Origin: DATKDU01 sp035512595 | GTDB taxonomy: Bacteria; Planctomycetota; Planctomycetia; Pirellulales; Pirellulaceae | DNA length: 18,556 nt | NCBI GenBank assembly: GCA_035512595.1 | Contig: DATKDU010000198.1 | Span: 1-18,556 of the forward strand | Direction of reading: 5' to 3' | In this document: positions 14,584-18,556 of the stretch, one piece after another | Position numbering within the stretch: the stretch's first letter is position 1 | Layout: the number at the start of each line of letters is the position of its first letter | Made by a program: the position numbers and the translations under genes | The notes under the pieces: generated by a model | The model's input: the letters and a program-made list of their open reading frames with translations, nothing else | Told to the model about the DNA's origin: nothing | Databases searched by the model: none

Positions 14584-14982
14584 CACCGTGACCGTCTCGT
14601 AGACCGCGCCGTGAGTCAGGTCTTCGGAATGGAGGGTGTCCACGCCGGCGTCGAGGCACGCCGACAGGACCATCGCGTCCCAATGCGACAAACTGTATTT
14701 TCGGCTTAATTCGATCGACTGCTGCAAGACTCGCTCTGTGGGAAACGTCAGCGGAAACATCGCCAAGAAGTGCTTCACGTATCCTTCGACGACGTGAGTC
14801 GTGATTCTGTTGGTGTGCTCCCACTGGCGAAGCTTCGCGAGGAGTTCTGCCGCAACCTGCCACAGCAGTAGCGTCTGTCCGCTCGTGCGCAATTGGCCAA
14901 GGAGTTGAACCGCCTTTGCATGCCGAACCGGATCGAGTTGATCGACGGCATACACCAGGACGTTCGTGTCAACCGCGATCAT
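14566..14982 (-). CDS. PIN-domain ribonuclease toxin (second TA pair)
   Basis: This 138-aa protein starts MIAVDTNVLVYAVDQLDP at 14982. The acidic PIN residues are D5, E46 (LWQVAAELLAKL), D102 (SLSHWDAMVLSACL) and E120/D121 (LHSEDLTHG). PIN proteins act as metal-dependent RNases. Its start lies 14 bases inside the upstream antitoxin gene, which implies coupled translation. A longer frame to 15048 would run deeper into that gene and add residues without PIN homology. Its stop overlaps the end of the convergent orphan antitoxin gene by 18 bases. It is unrelated at motif-flank level to the PIN protein at 6185. Confidence 0.87.
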   Translation of the reverse strand: MIAVDTNVLVYAVDQLDPVRHAKAVQLLGQLRTSGQTLLLWQVAAELLAKLRQWEHTNRITTHVVEGYVKHFLAMFPLTFPTERVLQQSIELSRKYSLSHWDAMVLSACLDAGVDTLHSEDLTHGAVYETVTVLNPFV

Positions 14983-15193
14983 AGAGCTCCTCGCGGTTGA
15001 ACTTGGCTCCGTCGGAAAACACGGGGTGCTGCCTGGTGTACGCGACAAACACCTCGAAGGGATCTTTCTCGGCGACCGCAGTCGGCGTTACCGATTCCAC
15101 CTGCACCCGAACTCGGCTGCCGTTGGGAAGTAGCAGCGGCACGTCAGGCTTCAGAACGCCGTCGAGCACCGTCGCATGGATTACATCGCTCAC
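14969..15193 (-). CDS. antitoxin of the second PIN pair, AF2212-like
   Basis: This 74-aa protein begins VSDVIHATVLDGVLKPDVP (GTG start read as Met), followed by LLLPNGSRVRVQVE. This beta-rich N terminus resembles AF2212-type antitoxins (DUF104), and the C-terminal PVFSDGAKFNREELYDRG is typical of toxin-neutralising tails. GTG 15193 is chosen over an upstream TTG at 15226 because AGGGAG sits nine bases before it. The gene overlaps the PIN toxin start by 14 bases. It lies 35 bases after the permease stop on the same strand, so read-through transcription from the sugar-transport genes is possible. Confidence 0.72.
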   Translation of the reverse strand: MSDVIHATVLDGVLKPDVPLLLPNGSRVRVQVESVTPTAVAEKDPFEVFVAYTRQHPVFSDGAKFNREELYDRG

Positions 15194-15202
15194 GGAAGAT
15201 AT

Positions 15203-15208
15203 CTCCCT
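15203..15208 (-). promoter_or_regulatory. Shine-Dalgarno that selects the GTG start of the antitoxin
   Basis: On the minus strand AGGGAG (within AAAGGGAG) is nine bases before GTG 15193. It lies within the longer possible frame, which argues against the TTG start at 15226. Confidence 0.7.
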
Positions 15209-15228
15209 TTCAAAACGCGGCCGCAATG

Positions 15229-16557
15229 CTATCCCTTATTCTCCCTCCCCCGCTTCAGCCGGTCCAGCAGCACCGCGCCGAGAATCACGGCCCCTAGCAC
15301 CATCGGCTGGTCTTCGCCGCGGAGCCCGGCCAGGTTCATCGCGTTGCGAATGACGGCAATGATCAGCGAGCCGAGAAGCGTCCCCATCATGCTCCCCTGG
15401 CCGCCGGAAAGAGAAGTACCGCCGACAACGACCGCGGAGATGACGATCAGCTCGTATCCCGCCCCCAGCTTGTAATTGCCGCTGGTCAGCGTCGATGTCA
15501 GGATCACCCCGCCGAGCCCCGCTAGAGCGCCGCTGACGATGTAAGTCGTCATCCGCACGCGCGACACGGAAATGCCGCACAGGTGGGCGGCCTTCTCATT
15601 GCCGCCGACGGCATACAGCCAGCGGCCCAAGACGGTGCGGGTCATCACCAGATGGGCGCCGGCATATAGCCCGGCCATCAGAAAGACAGGGTTGGGAATG
15701 CCGAGCAGCCGCTCCCGTCCCAGCCAGCCGACCCTCGCCGGCAGCCCGATCGTTGCGTTGTCCGCCAGCTTCGTCGCCAGGCCGGCCATGATCAGCAGCA
15801 TGGCCAGCGTGACGATGAACGGCGGCACGTCGAACCGCGTCACCAGGCCGCCGGTGACGCCGCCAACGGCCGCACAGGCGAGGATGGCGACGAAGCTGGC
15901 GAGAAAGAACATCATCAGCGGATCGGCCGCGGCAAATCCCGCGCTGCGCATGAGAAGTGCCGTCAGCACCGACGCCAGTGCCATCAGGCTGCCGACCGAC
16001 AGGTCGATGCCGCCGCCGATGATGACCATCGTCATGCCGATGGCCATGATCGCAGTCACCGAGGCCTGATCGACGATCGTCAGCAGATTGCCGGTAGTGA
16101 GAAAGATAGGCCAGTAGTAGCGCCGCGGATAGACGATCTCCATTTCCGACAGCAGGGGCGATTTCTTCCGCTTCGTCTCGAGCACGCTCCAGGTCGCCGC
16201 TTCGGGGGTGCAGGCCAGGACATCGATTCGCTTGCTCGCCGCAATTGCCCGCTCGAGCGCGGCCGCCGCATCGGAAGGCCCGCCGACGACTGTCTCAAAG
16301 ACTACGACATTCCCGCTCGCCAGTTCCGCAGCGAGCGCGTCGGCAAACTGCTGCTGCACGCTTCCGCTTTGAGCGACAATCAACACCGTCCCGCCACTGC
16401 CGGCCTTTTGAGCGGCGCTCGCCGCCAGGTCGCGTCCCGCCGCGGCGCCGGCCGGCTGGTGCTCGGCAATCGTGGCCAGGCTGCACACGGCGCAAAGCGC
16501 AAGGAGCACCAGCAAGAGGCCGTAGTCGCGAAAGAGAATCGTGGCGACCTTGCGCAT
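15229..16557 (-). CDS. RbsC-type sugar ABC transporter permease with an extra periplasmic domain
   Basis: This 442-aa inner-membrane permease belongs to the ribose/xylose/galactose family. TM1 is at about residues 12-30. The permease core runs from about 150 and includes FLTTGNLLTIVDQASVTAIM, the signature GGGIDLSVGS (181-190), FIVTLAMLLIMAG, YAVGGNEKAAHLCGI and VVVGGTSLSGGQGS. Usual members are about 320-340 aa, and the excess lies between TM1 and the core. Residues about 55-122 there have a beta-alpha-beta-alpha-beta pattern (TVLIVAQSG; QFADALAAELA; VVVFETVVGG; AALERAIAASKR; IDVLACTPEA), much like the N lobe of the neighbouring binding protein. It starts four bases from the stop of that gene (three-base gap), so the two are one operon. 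No ATPase gene adjoins. Confidence 0.92.
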   Translation of the reverse strand: MRKVATILFRDYGLLLVLLALCAVCSLATIAEHQPAGAAAGRDLAASAAQKAGSGGTVLIVAQSGSVQQQFADALAAELASGNVVVFETVVGGPSDAAAALERAIAASKRIDVLACTPEAATWSVLETKRKKSPLLSEMEIVYPRRYYWPIFLTTGNLLTIVDQASVTAIMAIGMTMVIIGGGIDLSVGSLMALASVLTALLMRSAGFAAADPLMMFFLASFVAILACAAVGGVTGGLVTRFDVPPFIVTLAMLLIMAGLATKLADNATIGLPARVGWLGRERLLGIPNPVFLMAGLYAGAHLVMTRTVLGRWLYAVGGNEKAAHLCGISVSRVRMTTYIVSGALAGLGGVILTSTLTSGNYKLGAGYELIVISAVVVGGTSLSGGQGSMMGTLLGSLIIAVIRNAMNLAGLRGEDQPMVLGAVILGAVLLDRLKRGRENKG

Positions 16558-16560
16558 CGG

Positions 16561-17616
16561 CTATTTCTGCGTTAGCTCCGGATCGTTCTCCGCGTCTTCC
16601 TTCCGGTACAGCTTTGTCGGAATGAGCTGCTCCTTGGGAACCTCCTCGCCATCGAAATACTTGACGATCGTCTGCGCCGTGAGCTGGCCGATCTTGTCAG
16701 GGAACTGGATCGGATCGGCGTAGATCTTGCCGTCGCGAATCGCTTCCTTGCCGTCGATTTGGCCGTCGAACCCGACGATCTTCACCTGGTCGGCCTTGTC
16801 TGCTTTTTCCAGGGCGGCCCGAGCGCCAAGAGCCGACGGGTCGTTAATCGCGAAAATACCGACGATGTCGCCGTGTGCCTGGAGGGCATCCTGCGTGACC
16901 TGAAAGCCGGTGTTCTCCTCGCCCTCTCCGGGCAACTCGGCGACAATCTCGATCTTTCCGCTCTCTCTGGCGGCGTTGTGCTCGTCAATGACCTCCTTGA
17001 AGCCTTGCACGCGCAGCAGGCACGACTCGGCCTTTTTCCTATCCAAGATGAGGATTTTGCCGCCGGCGTCTCCCAGCGCTTCGATCATCGCGCGGCCCGC
17101 TTCTTTGCCGCCGGAGAGGTTGTCGGTGGCGATGTGCGAAACCACTTGCGCCTCGGGATCGAGGCAGCCCAGGTCAGCGGTGAAGACGGGAATGCCGGCG
17201 TCATTGGCCAGCCTGATGACCGGCCCGATGGCCACCGCATCGACGGGACAAAGCACGATGGCGGAGACTTTTTTCGTAATGAAATCCTGGACTTGTCGCC
17301 GCTGCTGCTCGATGTCATCGGCGCCGTCGGCGACGATTGTTTTGTAACTGTGCTTGGCCAGCTCGGCTTCGATGTTGTCGCCGATCACCTTGAAGAACGG
17401 GTTGCGGAGGGTAAGGACAGAAACACCGATCGTCCCCTTGCTGGCGGAACCGGTGGTGGCAACCATCTTTTCTACACCGGTCGTCAGCGACGAGGCCCGG
17501 GGCTCGGTCTTGCTGCTGCATCCGGCCGCGAGGGCCAGGGCACATGCGGCCAAAAGCCAACCGACAGGAAGATGGACGACAGGAAAACGGTGCGCCCGAT
17601 CACAATTGTGTTTCAT
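16561..17616 (-). CDS. sugar ABC transporter substrate-binding lipoprotein (RbsB-like)
   Basis: This 351-aa protein is a periplasmic-binding protein of the type I sugar family, anchored as a lipoprotein. The lipobox ALAAGC gives lipid-modified C33. The mature part reads GTIGVSVLTLRNPFFKVIGD, then VADGADDIEQQRRQVQDFI, AIVLCPVDAVAIGPVIRLA, GIPVFTADLG, HIATDNLSGGKEAG, FAINDPSALGARAALE, KIVGFDGQIDGKEAIRDG and ADPIQFPDKIGQLTA, all standard for RbsB-like proteins. GGAGGA six bases before ATG 17616 supports the start. Residues 10-19 (FPVVHLPVG and neighbours) of the signal peptide n-region are encoded by one arm of a family D repeat, which makes this an unusually long, non-basic n-region. The sugar is unknown. 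A secreted sialidase is divergently encoded next door. Confidence 0.93.
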   Translation of the reverse strand: MKHNCDRAHRFPVVHLPVGWLLAACALALAAGCSSKTEPRASSLTTGVEKMVATTGSASKGTIGVSVLTLRNPFFKVIGDNIEAELAKHSYKTIVADGADDIEQQRRQVQDFITKKVSAIVLCPVDAVAIGPVIRLANDAGIPVFTADLGCLDPEAQVVSHIATDNLSGGKEAGRAMIEALGDAGGKILILDRKKAESCLLRVQGFKEVIDEHNAARESGKIEIVAELPGEGEENTGFQVTQDALQAHGDIVGIFAINDPSALGARAALEKADKADQVKIVGFDGQIDGKEAIRDGKIYADPIQFPDKIGQLTAQTIVKYFDGEEVPKEQLIPTKLYRKEDAENDPELTQK

Positions 17617-17655
17617 TTTTTATCCTCCATTTTCCTGTCGATCATTTTCCTGTCT
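17562..17655. repeat. inverted repeat of GACAGGAAAATG units over the binding-protein start (family D)
   Basis: The left arm 17562-17590 contains two GACAGGAA-type units. The right arm 17627-17655 is its reverse complement with about five mismatches in 29. The loop (17591-17626) holds the start codon (17614-17616) and most of the Shine-Dalgarno of the lipoprotein gene, while the left arm lies inside the coding sequence. Folded in mRNA, it would place the initiation site in a hairpin loop. Confidence 0.85.
17623..17628 (-). promoter_or_regulatory. Shine-Dalgarno of the binding lipoprotein, abutting repeat D
   Basis: On the minus strand GGAGGA is six bases before ATG 17616. Its first two G residues are the last two bases of the repeat arm, so the repeat and the ribosome-binding site are physically joined. 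Confidence 0.75.
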
Positions 17656-17776
17656 CTTCCGGGACGACCGCTTCCGCCGCCGGAGCGTATCGTGATGGAA
17701 ACTGCATTGCCCCTATGGTATCACGGTGGGCACGCAAAGAAACGTCGGGACCCTGTCCACTCCCCTTGAGGCACCA

Positions 17777-18556
17777 ATGATTCACCTTGCAACAAAACAC
17801 GGGCGATTGGCGTCCCTCACGCTTCTCTTGCTCGCCTTGCCCGCTGCACTGGCGGACGAAGCCAGCGTGGAGAAGATTGACCTCTTTCAAGCCGAGACGG
17901 ACGGCTACGCCCTCTATCGCATCCCCGGCATGGTCGTCACGGCCAAGGGGACCGTGCTCGTCTATTGCGAGGCTCGCAAAGACTCGCCGCGCGACTGGGG
18001 GCATATCGACCTTGTCTACCGACGCAGCACCGACGGCGGCAAGACTTTTTCGCCGGCCAGGCCGCTGGTGCAACTGGATGCCGCGAAATGGAAGCTGAAT
18101 CGCAATCCAGCCGCCGTTGCTCAGAAGCTCGGCCGCGAAGGAGCGTTGACGTTCAACAACCCGCTGATGATTGCCGACCGGGATGGGTCGGTCCATCTGC
18201 TGTTCTGCGTCGAGTACAACCGGCTGTTCTATTGCCGCGCCAGCGACGACGGCCAGTCGTTCGGCCAGCCGGTAGAGATAACCGCGGCACTCGACAAGCT
18301 GCGTGACAAATATGACTGGCAGGCAATGGCGGTCGGCCCAGGCCACGGCATTCAGCTTGCGACCAAGCGGCTCGTCGTCCCTGTCTGGATTTCCAAAGCC
18401 ACGGGCGGCGGCGCCCATCGCCCGAGCGCGATCACGACGCTCTACAGCGACGACGGCGGCAAGTCGTGGCGCGCCGGCGCTATCATCGCCGGCGAGACCG
18501 ATCCGCTGGTCAATCCGAGCGAGCACGTGGCGGTCGAGCTGTCGGACGGCCGCGTG
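17777..18556 (+). CDS. secreted sialidase/BNR-repeat exo-alpha-sialidase, 3' end cut by the window
   Basis: The open frame starts at ATG 17777 and runs 260 codons to the right edge without a stop. GAGG at 17768-17771 is a modest Shine-Dalgarno. A signal peptide is clear: MIHLATKHGR followed by LASLTLLLLALPAALA, cut before DEASV at about residue 27. The catalytic arginine motif of GH33 appears as YRIP (R48, usually FRIP), followed by EARKDSPRDWGHIDLVYRRS. Asp boxes are STDGGKTF, SDDGQSF and SDDGGKSW. Sialidases release terminal sialic acid from glycans outside the cell or in the periplasm. The Tyr and Glu nucleophile pair should lie beyond the window and could not be checked. It is divergent from the sugar-binding lipoprotein gene, and the intergenic 160 bases are shared. 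BNR proteins with other glycosidase activities remain possible. Confidence 0.88.
   Translation, partial: MIHLATKHGRLASLTLLLLALPAALADEASVEKIDLFQAETDGYALYRIPGMVVTAKGTVLVYCEARKDSPRDWGHIDLVYRRSTDGGKTFSPARPLVQLDAAKWKLNRNPAAVAQKLGREGALTFNNPLMIADRDGSVHLLFCVEYNRLFYCRASDDGQSFGQPVEITAALDKLRDKYDWQAMAVGPGHGIQLATKRLVVPVWISKATGGGAHRPSAITTLYSDDGGKSWRAGAIIAGETDPLVNPSEHVAVELSDGRV

Noticed and set aside
1..18556. tRNA, rRNA, transposase or integrase genes
   Set aside because: None were recognised on either strand. The repeats have no transposase of their own in this window.

Overview
The window is GC-rich chromosomal DNA, most likely from a member of the Planctomycetota. This is inferred from gene content: a secreted DUF1080 protein, a sialidase, a GH57 glucanotransferase, PIN-type toxin-antitoxin pairs and a SigZ-like sigma factor. 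It is also inferred from the many short dispersed repeats at gene edges and inside genes, including one that encodes LTRSASEG. No marker gene fixes the taxon.

Positions 1-5884 carry conserved housekeeping genes on the plus strand: hemL (cut at the left edge), ftsH, rsgA and a NifS/IscS-type cysteine desulfurase. A coiled-coil antitoxin/PIN toxin pair (5970-6613) lies between the desulfurase and an A-type Fe-S carrier gene (6767-7099). A leader with hairpins and a terminator precedes a GalT-like nucleotidyltransferase (7343-8380), followed by a GH57 alpha-glucan enzyme (8482-10680). Convergent to the latter is a secreted DUF1080 protein (10690-11811, minus).

Positions 12009-14321 are plus strand again: an ArsI/CadI-like metalloenzyme, a Cys-tailed SigZ-like sigma factor 11 bases later, and an L-threonine aldolase. 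A small addiction-module antitoxin overlaps tail to tail with a second antitoxin/PIN toxin pair on the minus strand (14566-15193). A minus-strand sugar ABC unit follows, with a lipoprotein binding protein and an RbsC-type permease but no ATPase gene between or beside them. The permease has an extra periplasmic domain that looks like one lobe of a binding protein. A secreted sialidase starts divergently and runs off the right edge.

The least ordinary content is the repeats. Six unrelated families are present: GATTGCG heptamers, TTCGTATTTCG-like units, ATGACCAAT units, GACAGGAAAATG units, a double palindrome built on GGTCCCGCC/GGCGGGACC, and the LTRSASEG element. Most form inverted arms. Four copies sit at gene junctions, one overlaps a start codon and signal peptide, and three lie in frame inside coding sequences. 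The double palindrome occurs in two unrelated proteins and encodes nearly the same peptide ends in both.

No gene-free stretch exceeds 300 bases. The longest (7100-7342, 11812-12008) are described as leader, repeat and promoter regions.
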